DNA of 64,000 nt, taken from Woeseiaceae bacterium. GTDB taxonomy: Bacteria; Pseudomonadota; Gammaproteobacteria; Steroidobacterales; Woeseiaceae. Positions 8,050 through 19,000 of this stretch are shown piece by piece. The notes below the pieces were generated by a model. That model saw only the letters and a list, made by a program, of their open reading frames with translations, did not search any database and had not been told where the DNA came from. A program made the translations under genes and the position numbers. How positions within the stretch are numbered: the stretch's first letter is position 1; every line of letters begins with the position of its first letter. Where the stretch lies: positions 62,001-126,000 of the forward strand of contig JANQMR010000023.1 of assembly GCA_028279985.1 (NCBI GenBank), in the 5' to 3' direction.

Positions 8050-8648
8050 CCGACGGAACAGCGACAGACGGAATACACGATAGAAAACCCGGTGCCGGCC
8101 GCGTCCAGTTCTTGTTGATTGCCACCGTGTTTTTCGGCCCGCTGCTGTTTGCGACATGGCTGTATTACGGCGGCGTGGCATTACAGCCCCAGGCGCGGAC
8201 CAATCACGGCGCGCTCCTGGAGCCGATCGTGAACCTGCGTGATCGGTTGCCCGAGTCGGCGGTTCACGCCGAGAACGACGGCCATTGGTTGCTGCTGTAC
8301 GCCAACGAAAGCGCCTGCGGCGAACCCTGCGCCAAGGCCTTGTACACGATTCGCCAGTCGCGACTGATGCTGGGCCAGGAAATGCAACGCGTCACGCGTA
8401 TTTTCTTGCATGGCGAGACCCCGCCGGATACCCTGCTGATCGCCAGCGAGCACGAGGGCCTGGTGACCCTCGAGGACGCGGCCTTGAGCGGTATCCTGGC
8501 GGCAAAACGCCCCGCGGGCCTCGAGCCAGGCGGTTATTACTTGATCGATCCGCTGAGCAACCTGGTCATGTATTTTCGGCCGGACATCAATCCGTCCGAC
8601 ATGGTCGACGACATCAAACACTTACTGAGGTTGTCGCAGATTGGCTGA
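8046..8648 (+). CDS. Membrane-anchored thioredoxin-fold protein of the oxidase cluster (SCO-like CxxxC)
   Basis: This is a 200-residue protein with one N-terminal helix (about residues 20-40) and a periplasmic domain. CGEPC at about residue 97 is a CxxxC pair like the copper site of SCO proteins, within a fold ending YYLIDPLSNLVMYF. It is translationally coupled to SURF1. Proteins of this kind sit between SURF1 and haem synthesis genes in many oxidase clusters. The distal histidine of classical SCO was not found, so a redox or copper-delivery role is inference. Confidence 0.7.
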   Translation: MTDGTATDGIHDRKPGAGRVQFLLIATVFFGPLLFATWLYYGGVALQPQARTNHGALLEPIVNLRDRLPESAVHAENDGHWLLLYANESACGEPCAKALYTIRQSRLMLGQEMQRVTRIFLHGETPPDTLLIASEHEGLVTLEDAALSGILAAKRPAGLEPGGYYLIDPLSNLVMYFRPDINPSDMVDDIKHLLRLSQIG

Positions 8649-8723
8649 CGTCGGGCCGACATTCGGCCCACGCAGGCTGAACGCGCGGCGGACGGCAGGG
8701 AACTCGAGCAGGGACTTCGAAAC

Positions 8724-9623
8724 GTGAGCATCAACATCCAGCGTTCAACGGACTGGCGGGACTACTACGAGCTGACCAAGCCGCGCGTAGTCATGCTGAT
8801 CGTGTTCACGGCGGTGGTCGGCATGTTCCTGGCGGTTCCGGGTTGGCCGGGACTGACCGCGCTGGTGTTCGGCACCCTGGGCATAGGCCTCGCGGCGTCG
8901 TCGGCCGCGGTGTTCAATCACGTGCTCGACGCCCGGATCGATATCCACATGCTGCGCACCCGCGACAGGCCGCTGCCGCAGGGGCGGGTCGACGAAGGGA
9001 CGGCGCTGGCCTTCGCCTCGGTCATCGGCCTGATGTCGATGATCGTTCTGTGGTACCTGGTCAATCCGCTGACGGCCGTATTGACCTTCGTTTCGCTGAT
9101 CGGTTACGCGGTCGTTTATACGGTCTGGCTCAAACGCGCCACGCCGCAAAACATCGTAATCGGCGGCGCGGCCGGAGCGGCCCCGCCGGTATTGGGCTGG
9201 GCAGCGGTCACCGGCGAGGTGACCAGCGCGTCGCTGCTGCTGTTCTTGATCATCTTCGCCTGGACACCGCCGCACTTCTGGGCCTTGGCAATCGCACGCA
9301 AGGACGAGTACGCCAAGGTCGGGATTCCGATGCTGCCGGTCACCCACGGCGAAGCTTTCACCCGATTACATATCCTGCTGTATACGATACTGCTGGTCCT
9401 GATCACGATCGTGCCCTACCTGATCGGCATGAGCGGTCTGATCTACCTGGTGACGGCGATCGTCACCGGCGCCGAGTTCCTGCGGCTTGCGGTCGGCATG
9501 GTTCGCAAAGCGGACGACACCACCCTGCCGATGCGCACGTTCAAGTACTCGATCACCTACCTCGCCGTGCTGTTCGCAGCATTGCTCGTGGACCACTACT
9601 TCCTGTTCCAGCTCAACTTCTGA
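8724..9623 (+). CDS. ctaB: Protohaem IX farnesyltransferase (haem O synthase)
   Basis: CtaB attaches a farnesyl chain to haem b to give haem O, the precursor of haem A. The protein is a UbiA-fold prenyltransferase with about eight helices. The first Asp motif is [20 protein letters not shown] and the second includes [13 protein letters not shown]. The 299-residue length is typical. Translation starts at GTG 8724. The haem A synthase gene ctaA, usually just upstream, is absent here. Confidence 0.95.
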   Translation: MSINIQRSTDWRDYYELTKPRVVMLIVFTAVVGMFLAVPGWPGLTALVFGTLGIGLAASSAAVFNHVLDARIDIHMLRTRDRPLPQGRVDEGTALAFASVIGLMSMIVLWYLVNPLTAVLTFVSLIGYAVVYTVWLKRATPQNIVIGGAAGAAPPVLGWAAVTGEVTSASLLLFLIIFAWTPPHFWALAIARKDEYAKVGIPMLPVTHGEAFTRLHILLYTILLVLITIVPYLIGMSGLIYLVTAIVTGAEFLRLAVGMVRKADDTTLPMRTFKYSITYLAVLFAALLVDHYFLFQLNF

Positions 9624-9631
9624 CCCGGCAC

Positions 9632-10090
9632 TCAGGCGGCGTGACGGGGCCGCGACCGGGGAAACCGGCCCGACATTCTGAAGCCGTCGCGAATGTTCAG
9701 CCCCATCAACCACAGGTTGACGGCGCCGGCAGTCAACTCGATGGCCTGCACGCCGTAGAACCAGCCGTCGTATACGCCGTGGTTCGCCCGGATCGCGAGG
9801 AACACCGCGGAGGGTACGAGGATGAGGAGACCGTTCATCGCAATGAACGGCATGCGTTTTTTCTTGCGCGCCGCCAGCACGCCTTTTCGCATTCGGCCCA
9901 GGGACATGCCCGAGGCGCCGGCGACGGCCAGGGCCGGAATCAGGATCAGCATGCCCCACAGGATGTTCGTCTTGACCATCGCAATATCGGCGTGTGAGCC
10001 GAACAACTCCGATATGACGGTGGAGGTCCAGAAGATGGCGATCACCGCGAAACCGATGACGCCGGCGATACCGTGTATTCGTCTTTTCAT
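9632..10090 (-). CDS. Four-helix membrane protein of unknown function
   Basis: The 152-residue product has a basic start (MKRRIHG) and about four hydrophobic segments, with a short arginine/lysine-rich cytoplasmic loop (LAARKKKR) in the middle and a basic tail. I do not recognise the family. It is 47 bp downstream of the marR gene on the same strand, so it is probably in one operon and is the likely target of that regulator. It converges with ctaB with an eight-base gap. Confidence 0.7.
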   Translation of the reverse strand: MKRRIHGIAGVIGFAVIAIFWTSTVISELFGSHADIAMVKTNILWGMLILIPALAVAGASGMSLGRMRKGVLAARKKKRMPFIAMNGLLILVPSAVFLAIRANHGVYDGWFYGVQAIELTAGAVNLWLMGLNIRDGFRMSGRFPRSRPRHAA

Positions 10091-10137
10091 GTCAATGTTC
10101 CAACAGAATTCCTAAACTGAACCCGCCAGGGAACGCC

Positions 10138-10605
10138 TCAGGCCTCCTCACCGGGATTTCGCTCGAAACGCCCGTTGACGGTTTTCAACACCGACACCGC
10201 GGCCGCGACATCCCGTACCGCGAGGCCCGTGCCGAGGGCGTTCACCCAATCGATCTGCCGGGCATCCGCCTTGTCATACGCATTCCGGCCTTTGCTCGTC
10301 AGCGCAGTCAGCCTCGAGCGTCGGTGGTCGGGATTGTCTTCGAATGCCAGGTGGCCCTCTCGCACCAGGTCGTTCACCAGACGCTGGACGGCCTGTCGGG
10401 AGATTCCCATCCGGCGGCCGATCTGCGCCACGGTCAGGGGCCGTCCTTCCAGCGCCAGCGCGCCTAGGACCTGCCAGCGCGCGCTGGTGAGACCGAGGTC
10501 TCGAACCAAGTCGTCGCCGGCGGCGAGCAGGGCACCGTTGAGCCGAAATGTCTCGAGGATCAGATCGGTCAGACGCGCGCCCACTGCGGTATGTCCCTTC
10601 GACAT
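10138..10605 (-). CDS. MarR family transcriptional regulator
   Basis: A 155-residue winged-helix protein. The helix-turn-helix region reads LTVAQIGRRMGISRQAVQRLV (split here by family boundaries) and the wing is EDNPDHRRSRLTALT, both diagnostic of MarR. The ATG at 10605 was chosen over longer in-frame starts because it gives the family length and leaves a perfect palindrome just upstream. It heads a two-gene unit with the membrane protein gene. Confidence 0.88.
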   Translation of the reverse strand: MSKGHTAVGARLTDLILETFRLNGALLAAGDDLVRDLGLTSARWQVLGALALEGRPLTVAQIGRRMGISRQAVQRLVNDLVREGHLAFEDNPDHRRSRLTALTSKGRNAYDKADARQIDWVNALGTGLAVRDVAAAVSVLKTVNGRFERNPGEEA

Positions 10606-11033
10606 GGACAAAAGGCTGTCAAATTGACAATATATTGTCAATAAGTGGATACCGAAGGATGCGATCCCGGCCTGCGGCAGCCGCCGTACTCGGAAACCAT
10701 AGACCCGGATTCCGACGCAGCGATCGGCAATGCCAGCACGGGCATCGTTGACCAAAATGCCAAACGCGTCCGGTACGCACGCCCGGCGGCGGATAGACTG
10801 ACGGAAACATGAGCGCTAGATGCCGGAAGACCCGGAAGACGACGGAACCTTTTCCCGAACCGGAACGTGCAGGGATGGGGGCAGGACGGCGCCATGACCG
10901 ATGAGCGCAGAAACGAGCGCAAGCTCGAGAAGCCCATGTAAGGCGTACCCGGTACCGCAAGCCGGCGCCGGATCGGATAAGCGGCTTTGTTCGACGGAGC
11001 AATCGTCATGAAGCAATCGCCATTAGACGCTTG
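10606..11033. other. Intergenic region between marR and the acidic protein gene
   Basis: Apart from the palindrome at 10623-10642, this 428-bp stretch shows no gene with family features or an RNA gene. It must contain divergent promoters for marR and probably for the acidic exported protein, but no clear boxes were placed. Confidence 0.55.
10623..10642. promoter_or_regulatory. Perfect 20-bp palindrome, probable MarR operator
   Basis: ATTGACAATATATTGTCAAT is identical on both strands and is centred 27 bases before the marR ATG. MarR dimers bind such AT-centred palindromes over their own promoters, so autoregulation is likely. The binding itself is inferred. Confidence 0.75.
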
Positions 11034-11069
11034 ATGAGACACCCGATGAGACACCCGATGAGACACCTG
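11034..11069 (+). repeat. Triple 12-bp repeat carrying the start codon
   Basis: ATGAGACACCCG occurs at 11034 and 11046 and ATGAGACACCTG at 11058, so the start codon itself is triplicated in frame (MRHPMRHPMRHL). Confidence 0.9.
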
Positions 11070-11429
11070 AACCTGTTTGTCGCGATCCTGGTGCTGGTCT
11101 GTTTCACGTTCCTGCCGGCGGCAGCGCGCGCGGACGGCCTGGACGACCTCGACGTTACGATGACGGTCCTCGATGACGACGAGCTCGACGACCTGCAGGA
11201 GATGGGCGGTCCCGGCGCCGACGACTTCGAAGACAACAGCGACGAGGACGAGTTCGACGAAGACGACGACTTCGATGAAGAGGATGAAGACGGGGACGAC
11301 TTCGAAGACGACGACGCGTTCGACGAAGAAGATGAGGACATGGAGGACGACGACGATCTGGAGGAAGGCGAACACGTGGAACAAGACGAGTTCGACGAAC
11401 CGGAGGACGAAGGCGAACCGGAGGCCTGA
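11034..11429 (+). CDS. Very acidic exported protein
   Basis: The product has a signal peptide (RHLNLFVAILVLVCFTF...ARA) followed by a mature chain of roughly 100 residues made almost entirely of Asp and Glu with a few Phe, Gly and Met. Three in-frame ATGs at 11034, 11046 and 11058 lie in identical 12-bp repeats; the last gives the cleanest signal peptide. Such a chain should be unstructured and could bind metal cations or basic surfaces, but no function can be assigned. It precedes the TPR/barrel gene on the same strand. Confidence 0.72.
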   Translation: MRHPMRHPMRHLNLFVAILVLVCFTFLPAAARADGLDDLDVTMTVLDDDELDDLQEMGGPGADDFEDNSDEDEFDEDDDFDEEDEDGDDFEDDDAFDEEDEDMEDDDDLEEGEHVEQDEFDEPEDEGEPEA

Positions 11430-11532
11430 ACCGCCGCCGCAACGTACCGTGCCGGATCGCCGGGCCGCCGCCGGTTCCCGCCGAAAACCGGCCGAACCCC
11501 TCCGGAACCGACGTCCCGGGCGAGTTTTTCGG

Positions 11533-11560
11533 TACTGCGTCATGGTTTTCCCACGCAGTA
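11533..11560. promoter_or_regulatory. Inverted repeat upstream of the TPR/barrel gene
   Basis: TACTGCGT and ACGCAGTA form perfect 8-bp arms around 12 bases, about 100 bp before the next gene. It could be an operator or an RNA hairpin; there is no T-run directly after it. Confidence 0.4.
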
Positions 11561-11662
11561 TCGGTAGTCTCTCAATCTGACATAAGCCTGCTTCGGAATC
11601 CGATCATCAACGTTTTCGACACGTCAGCCGCAAGACGACCGGAGGGGCGCCGCCTGGCGGCC

Positions 11663-13240
11663 TTGCTCGTCACGATTTGCACACTGACTTTACCGGCGCT
11701 GGCCGTCGCGATGACGGCGAACGAATTGTTCGAGGACGGCAATCGCCTGTTCCGCGACGATCTTTACTGGGCGGCCTTGTTGCGATACGGGCAGGCCGAG
11801 GAAGCCGGCATGGATTCGGCGCTGTTGCATTACAACACCGGCGTCGCGCATTACCGCGCCGGGCAACACATCCGCGCGCGCGAGTCGCTCGAGAAAGCCG
11901 CGGGCGCAACCCGGTTGCGGGTATTGGCACATTACAACCTGGGCCTGAATGCCTATGCGCTGGGCGATATGGACGAGGCGCTCGACTGGTTCCGGCGGGC
12001 ACGCGACCAGGAAGAAAAGCCGAAAATCAGCCGTTATGCGCGAAAGGCAATAACGCGTATCCGTCGGGCGCAGCGGGAAGCGGACCTCGTCGCCACACGC
12101 GCCGAAGAGCGTCGCGAGGAACGACAACGGAGCTTCGGCAATTTGGACCTTTACGCCCGGGTCGGTTTCGCCAGCGACGACAACGTCTTCCGGACCCCGG
12201 CGGAACCGTATGTCGATTTCTCGAATCCGGACCGGCCCCTGATCGTGCCGGAAGTCCGGTCGGGCACGTACCTGCCGCTGCGCCTGGGTGCGCGATACAT
12301 CATCAACAGCCTGCCTTACGAAGGCTTCTACGGCGCCTATCGCCTGGCGGGGCGTTACTATCAGGACGAGGAACTCGAGAACGCCAACGCGTACCGGCAT
12401 GAGCTGAGCTTCGGCAACGAGTACGTGCGGGCCGGGGACGAGCGCAAACGCGAGGTCTACAGCGCCTTCAAGATCACCCAGGTGGACGAAACCTATTACG
12501 ATCCCGACGACGGCGCGGCACGCGAGGTCGGCGGCGCGGACATCGGCGAGCGTTTCGACTACCTGCGTTACGGTCCCGAACTGCGCCTGCGCCAGAGTTA
12601 CGGCCGCCTGACGATCGGCACCGTGCTGATCGGCCAGCTCCGGGATTACGAGGATGTCGAGGCCGTACCCTCCTACGATCACGAGTACTTCCGTCTCGGA
12701 TTGCATGTGCAATACCGGTTCAGGCCCACGTCCTTGTTGCGCGTCAACGTCGAGAAATCGAGCCGGCGTTACAGCGACCGGCCGTCGTTCGACCTGGACG
12801 GCAACCGGTTCATCACCAATCCGACGCTGCGTTACGACTATCTGGTCGCAAGCCTGACCGCACGCCAGCGAATCAACCGCTCGATGTGGTTCGGTTTCGA
12901 GTACGAGCGCACCGACCGCGAGGATCGCTTCGTCGGTTACAACGACTACGTACGCGACCACTACGGATTCGAATTCCGTTGGTCGCCCGGCAGGCGCTTC
13001 GACCTCGATCTCGACGCCTACTACCGCAACTACGACTACCCCAACGCCTTTGCGTTCAACGAACCGACCCAGGCCGGCAAGACACTGGAAACCGCGCAGG
13101 CGCGGCTGTCGGCGAGCTACCGCTTCATGCGGGACCTGAGCCTGGTGCTGGACGCGAGGCTCCGCGACAACGTGTCGAACGATCTTCGGATTCAGTACGA
13201 GCGCAGTCAGTTCGGCTTGAGCCTGCACTGGGAACCCTGA
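11663..13240 (+). CDS. Outer-membrane protein with N-terminal TPRs and C-terminal beta-barrel
   Basis: After a signal-like segment (LLVTICTLTLPALAVA), residues about 20-125 form TPR helices (NELFEDGNRLFRDD, LLHYNTGVAHYRAG, LAHYNLGLNAYALG). The remaining 370 residues alternate polar and aromatic residues like a transmembrane barrel. This architecture resembles Slam/DUF560 surface lipoprotein exporters, but family membership is not proven. TTG 11663 is the first usual start; GGAGGGG at 11641 is better spaced to CTG 11654, and arginines upstream would fit a longer signal n-region. It follows the acidic exported protein gene. Confidence 0.75.
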   Translation: MLVTICTLTLPALAVAMTANELFEDGNRLFRDDLYWAALLRYGQAEEAGMDSALLHYNTGVAHYRAGQHIRARESLEKAAGATRLRVLAHYNLGLNAYALGDMDEALDWFRRARDQEEKPKISRYARKAITRIRRAQREADLVATRAEERREERQRSFGNLDLYARVGFASDDNVFRTPAEPYVDFSNPDRPLIVPEVRSGTYLPLRLGARYIINSLPYEGFYGAYRLAGRYYQDEELENANAYRHELSFGNEYVRAGDERKREVYSAFKITQVDETYYDPDDGAAREVGGADIGERFDYLRYGPELRLRQSYGRLTIGTVLIGQLRDYEDVEAVPSYDHEYFRLGLHVQYRFRPTSLLRVNVEKSSRRYSDRPSFDLDGNRFITNPTLRYDYLVASLTARQRINRSMWFGFEYERTDREDRFVGYNDYVRDHYGFEFRWSPGRRFDLDLDAYYRNYDYPNAFAFNEPTQAGKTLETAQARLSASYRFMRDLSLVLDARLRDNVSNDLRIQYERSQFGLSLHWEP

Positions 13241-13262
13241 GGCGCCGGCAGCGGTGTCATTG

Positions 13263-13302
13263 TCCCCAAGGGTCGCCAAGGATTCTCAAGGGTCCCCAAG
13301 GG
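13263..13302. repeat. Four-unit 10-bp repeat after the barrel gene
   Basis: TCCCCAAGGG, TCGCCAAGGA, TTCTCAAGGG and TCCCCAAGGG follow in direct succession in the spacer before uvrD. Confidence 0.7.
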
Positions 13303-13393
13303 CGTCATTCTCGTCCGATTCGAACCGGCCCGGGACGGTCCCGGTCTGATACCATTTCGCGTTCGACGACTGCCGCCGGGCCCCGCGGAATTC

Positions 13394-15562
<2,169 letters not shown>

Positions 15563-15625
15563 TATGGCCGCAGGCAGGCCCGCCGCTGCGCCGGGGCGCA
15601 CGGTTTTCGAGGCCAGACGAGAAGA

Positions 15626-17002
15626 ATGAAAATACTCATACTCGGCGCGGGTCAGGTCGGTTCCTCGGCCGCGTATCACCTGTCGCGCGAAGAAGCCAAC
15701 GAAGTCACGGTCGTGGACATGAAGCCCGATGTCTTGAGGGAGCTGCAGGACCGGCTGGACATCCGGACCGTCGTGGGCCATGCGGCTTATCCGGACGTGC
15801 TGGAGCGCGCCGGCGCCAACGACGCCGACATCGTCGTGGCGCTGACCGATTCCGACGAAACCAATATGGTGGCCTGTCAGGTCGCCTACACGCTGTATCA
15901 CACGCCGACCAAGATCGCCCGTATCCGCTCGGCGGAGTACATGAACGCCCGCAAGCTGTTCACACAGGATGCGATCCCGATCGACGTGCGCATCAGTCCC
16001 GAGCAGCTCGTCTGTGAATACGTCGAACAGTTGATCCTCTATCCCGGCGCTTCGCAGGTGCTGGACTTCGCCGACGGCCGGGTGCGGCTGGTCGGCGTCA
16101 GCGCGGAGCGCGACGGGCTTCTGGTCGGCCAGCAAATCGCGGCGCTGAAAGAGCACGTGCCCAATACCGAAGGCCGCATCGCCGCCATCTACCGCAAGGG
16201 TAAGGCGCTGCTCCCGGACGGCGACACGGTGATCCAGGAAGGCGACGAGGTTTTTTTCATCGCCGACCGCAAGGACATCCGGGTTTTCATGAGCGAGATG
16301 CGGCGCCTCGAGGAGCCGGTCCGGCGTGTCGTGATCGCAGGCGGCGGCAACATCGGCTTTCGCCTGGCGCTGGCGCTGGAGCAGACCAACCAGGTCAAGA
16401 TCATCGAACGCGATCCGGAACGGGCCCGGATCATCTCCGAGAACCTCAACAAGGCCATCGTGCTGGTCGGCGACGCCGCCGACGAGGAGCTGTTGCTCGA
16501 GGAGAACATCGACAACGTGGACGTCTTCTGCGCGCTGACCAATGCCGAGGAAGCCAACATCCTGTCGGCGATGCTGTCCAAGCGCCTGGGCGCCCACAAG
16601 GTCATGGCCTTGATCAACCGGCCGTCTTACGTCGATCTGGTCGAGGCCGGCAGCATCGACATCGCGATCTCGCCGCAGCAGGTGACGATCGGCTCGCTGC
16701 TCGCGCATGTCCGCCGCGGTGACGTGTCCAAGGTCCATTCCTTACGGCGCGGCGCGGCCGAGGCCATCGAAGCCGTCGCCCATGGGTCGAGCGAGGAATC
16801 CAAGGTCGTCGGCCGCAAGATCGAGGACATCGCGTTACCGCGCGGTTCGGCGATCGTGGCGCTGGTGCGCGAGGACAAGGTTGTGTTTGCGCACCACGAC
16901 ACCGTGATCGAAACCGACGATCACGTCATCTTGTTCATGACGGACCGGCGCAAGATCGACCGCATAGAGGAGCTGTTCCAGGTTGGTGTTTCCTTCGTCT
17001 GA
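15626..17002 (+). CDS. trkA: Trk potassium uptake regulatory subunit TrkA
   Basis: TrkA is the cytoplasmic NAD(H)- and ATP-binding gating ring of the Trk system. The 458-residue protein contains two RCK units: a first Rossmann motif ILGAGQVGSSAAYHL at the start and a second, IAGGGNIGFRLA, near residue 236, each followed by a TrkA-C domain. Two nucleotide sites in tandem are the hallmark of proteobacterial TrkA. trkH follows after 20 bp, so the two are probably cotranscribed. Confidence 0.96.
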   Translation: MKILILGAGQVGSSAAYHLSREEANEVTVVDMKPDVLRELQDRLDIRTVVGHAAYPDVLERAGANDADIVVALTDSDETNMVACQVAYTLYHTPTKIARIRSAEYMNARKLFTQDAIPIDVRISPEQLVCEYVEQLILYPGASQVLDFADGRVRLVGVSAERDGLLVGQQIAALKEHVPNTEGRIAAIYRKGKALLPDGDTVIQEGDEVFFIADRKDIRVFMSEMRRLEEPVRRVVIAGGGNIGFRLALALEQTNQVKIIERDPERARIISENLNKAIVLVGDAADEELLLEENIDNVDVFCALTNAEEANILSAMLSKRLGAHKVMALINRPSYVDLVEAGSIDIAISPQQVTIGSLLAHVRRGDVSKVHSLRRGAAEAIEAVAHGSSEESKVVGRKIEDIALPRGSAIVALVREDKVVFAHHDTVIETDDHVILFMTDRRKIDRIEELFQVGVSFV

Positions 17003-17022
17003 AGCGACCGCGGCGTGAGACG

Positions 17023-18474
17023 ATGAACTGGACCGTCGTTCAGCGAATCCTCGGCCTGTTGCTGATGGTGTTCAGCGTCACGATGCTGCCGCCGCTGCTC
17101 GTGAGCCTGATTTACGGCGAATCGTCCTGGCTGCCGTTCGTCGAGGGATTTGCGCTGACTTTGACGGCGGGCTTCCTGCTCTGGTTGCCGGTGCGCCGCT
17201 CGAAGAAGGACTTGAGGCTCAGGGACGGTTTCGTCGTCGTGGCGGCGTTCTGGACGGTGCTCGGCGCCTTCGGCGCCGCGCCGCTGTATTTCGCCGACGA
17301 ATTGTCGCTGAGCCTGACCGATGCGATATTCGAGTCGATGTCGGGACTGACGACCACGGGCGCCACCGTGATCAGCGGGCTCGACGACCTGCCGAAGTCG
17401 CTCCTTTATTACCGGCAGCAACTGCAGTGGCTGGGCGGCATGGGCATCATCGTCCTGGCCGTCGCCGTGTTGCCGATGCTGGGCGTAGGCGGCATGCAGC
17501 TCTATCGCGCCGAGACCCCCGGCCCGGTCAAGGACACCAAGCTGACGCCGCGCATCACCGAAACCGCCAAGGCGTTGTGGTATGTGTACCTGGCCTTTAC
17601 GCTGGCCTGCATGCTGGCTTACCTGCTTGCCGGCATGAACCTGTTCGATGCCCTGTGCCATGCATTCTCGACGGTGGCGATCGGCGGCTTTTCGACCCAC
17701 GACGCCAGTATCGGCTATTTCGACAGCACGGCCGTCGACCTGGTGGCGATATTCTTCATGTTTCTCGCCGGCATCAATTTTTCGCTGCACTTTTTTGCCT
17801 GGCGTTACGTGTCCATACGTCACTATCTCGAAGACCCCGAGTTTCGAGCCTACGCCTTCGGTCTGCTCGTTCTGTCCGGTATCGTGGTCGCGATGCTGGC
17901 GAGTCTGATGCCTTACGAAAGTCTCGACCAGACCGTGATCAACGGTGTGTTCCAGGCGGTGTCGATCGGCACGACCACCGGCTTCACCACGGCCGAGTTT
18001 GCGGCATGGCCGGCGGCGCTGCCGGTGTTGTTGATCTTCTCGAGTTTCATCGGCGGCTCGGCGGGTTCGACGGCCGGGGGCATCAAGGTCATCCGCTGGC
18101 TGCTGGTTTACAAGCAGGGGGTACGCGAGATCGCCCGCCTGGTGCATCCCAGCGCCGAGATCCCGGTCAAGCTCGGCAGCAAGGCGGTGCCGCACCGCGT
18201 GGTCGATGCCGTCTGGGGCTTTTTCTCCGTCTACATCATCGTTTTCGGCATGATGTTGTTGCTGATGATGGCTACCGGTCTCGATCAGGTCACGGCCTTC
18301 TCGGCCGTCGCGGCGACTCTCAACAATCTGGGCCCGGGCCTGGGCGAGGTCGCCAACGGCTTCATGAGCCTGAGCGACACTGCAAAATGGATCTCGATCG
18401 CCGGCATGCTGCTCGGCCGGCTCGAGATCTTCACGCTGCTGGTCCTGATCACGCCCACCTTCTGGCGCCGCTAG
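17023..18474 (+). CDS. trkH: Trk potassium transporter membrane subunit TrkH
   Basis: TrkH is the ion-conducting subunit that works with TrkA. The 483-residue protein has about ten helices and the four pore loops of the family, recognisable as MSGLTTTGATV, FSTVAIGGFSTHD, VSIGTTTGFTT and TLNNLGPGLG. It sits directly after trkA. Its TAG stop is two bases before the GTG of dctQ. Confidence 0.96.
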   Translation: MNWTVVQRILGLLLMVFSVTMLPPLLVSLIYGESSWLPFVEGFALTLTAGFLLWLPVRRSKKDLRLRDGFVVVAAFWTVLGAFGAAPLYFADELSLSLTDAIFESMSGLTTTGATVISGLDDLPKSLLYYRQQLQWLGGMGIIVLAVAVLPMLGVGGMQLYRAETPGPVKDTKLTPRITETAKALWYVYLAFTLACMLAYLLAGMNLFDALCHAFSTVAIGGFSTHDASIGYFDSTAVDLVAIFFMFLAGINFSLHFFAWRYVSIRHYLEDPEFRAYAFGLLVLSGIVVAMLASLMPYESLDQTVINGVFQAVSIGTTTGFTTAEFAAWPAALPVLLIFSSFIGGSAGSTAGGIKVIRWLLVYKQGVREIARLVHPSAEIPVKLGSKAVPHRVVDAVWGFFSVYIIVFGMMLLLMMATGLDQVTAFSAVAATLNNLGPGLGEVANGFMSLSDTAKWISIAGMLLGRLEIFTLLVLITPTFWRR

Positions 18475-18475
18475 G

Positions 18476-19000
18476 GTGCAAGCGCCGCAACCGGACAAAG
18501 CACCCCGCTCGGCGCTGGACAGCTTCAGTCGACGCACCGGCCGCGCCGTGTCCTGGCTGACGCTGGTCATGGTCCTGGTGACTTTCGGCATCGTAGTCAT
18601 GCGTTACGTGTTCGATGCCGGCCTGATCTGGCTTCAGGAATCCGTGACCTGGATGCACGCGGTCGTATTCATGCTGGGCGCGGCCTACGCACTCGAGAGC
18701 GAGGACCACGTTCGGGTGGACGTCTTCTATCGCGACATGAGCGCAAAAAGGCGCGCCTGGGTGGACGGCGTCGGCGTCGTCTTCTTCCTGCTGCCGCTTT
18801 GCGTTTTCCTCGCCTGGCAGTCCTGGGACTTCGTTGCCGCGTCCTGGTCGCTGCGCGAGGCGTCGCGCGAATCGGGCGGCCTGCCGTTTCCGTTCGTGCC
18901 GCTGCTGAAAAGCGTGCTGTTGCTGATGCCGGTGACGGTCGGCTTACAGGGTGTGTCGCTGTTGCTGCGTTCGATCGCAGTCATCCGGGGGCGCGGCTGA
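18476..19000 (+). CDS. dctQ: TRAP transporter small permease DctQ
   Basis: The 174-residue protein has four hydrophobic helices and the family segments GIVVMRYVFDAGLIWLQE and YALESEDHVRVDVFY typical of DctQ. It pairs with DctM in sodium-driven import of organic acids bound by a periplasmic receptor. Translation starts at GTG 18476 immediately after trkH, and its stop overlaps the dctM start by one base (TGATG). Confidence 0.9.
   Translation: MQAPQPDKAPRSALDSFSRRTGRAVSWLTLVMVLVTFGIVVMRYVFDAGLIWLQESVTWMHAVVFMLGAAYALESEDHVRVDVFYRDMSAKRRAWVDGVGVVFFLLPLCVFLAWQSWDFVAASWSLREASRESGGLPFPFVPLLKSVLLLMPVTVGLQGVSLLLRSIAVIRGRG

Noticed and set aside
13300..13330. T-loop-like GGTTCGAATC on the minus strand, as a possible tRNA
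   Set aside because: The flanking bases do not form a T-stem and no cloverleaf can be drawn around it.
16921..18600. 559-codon minus-strand frame
   Set aside because: Antisense to trkH and rich in Gln, His and Arg, as expected from the complement of membrane-protein codons.
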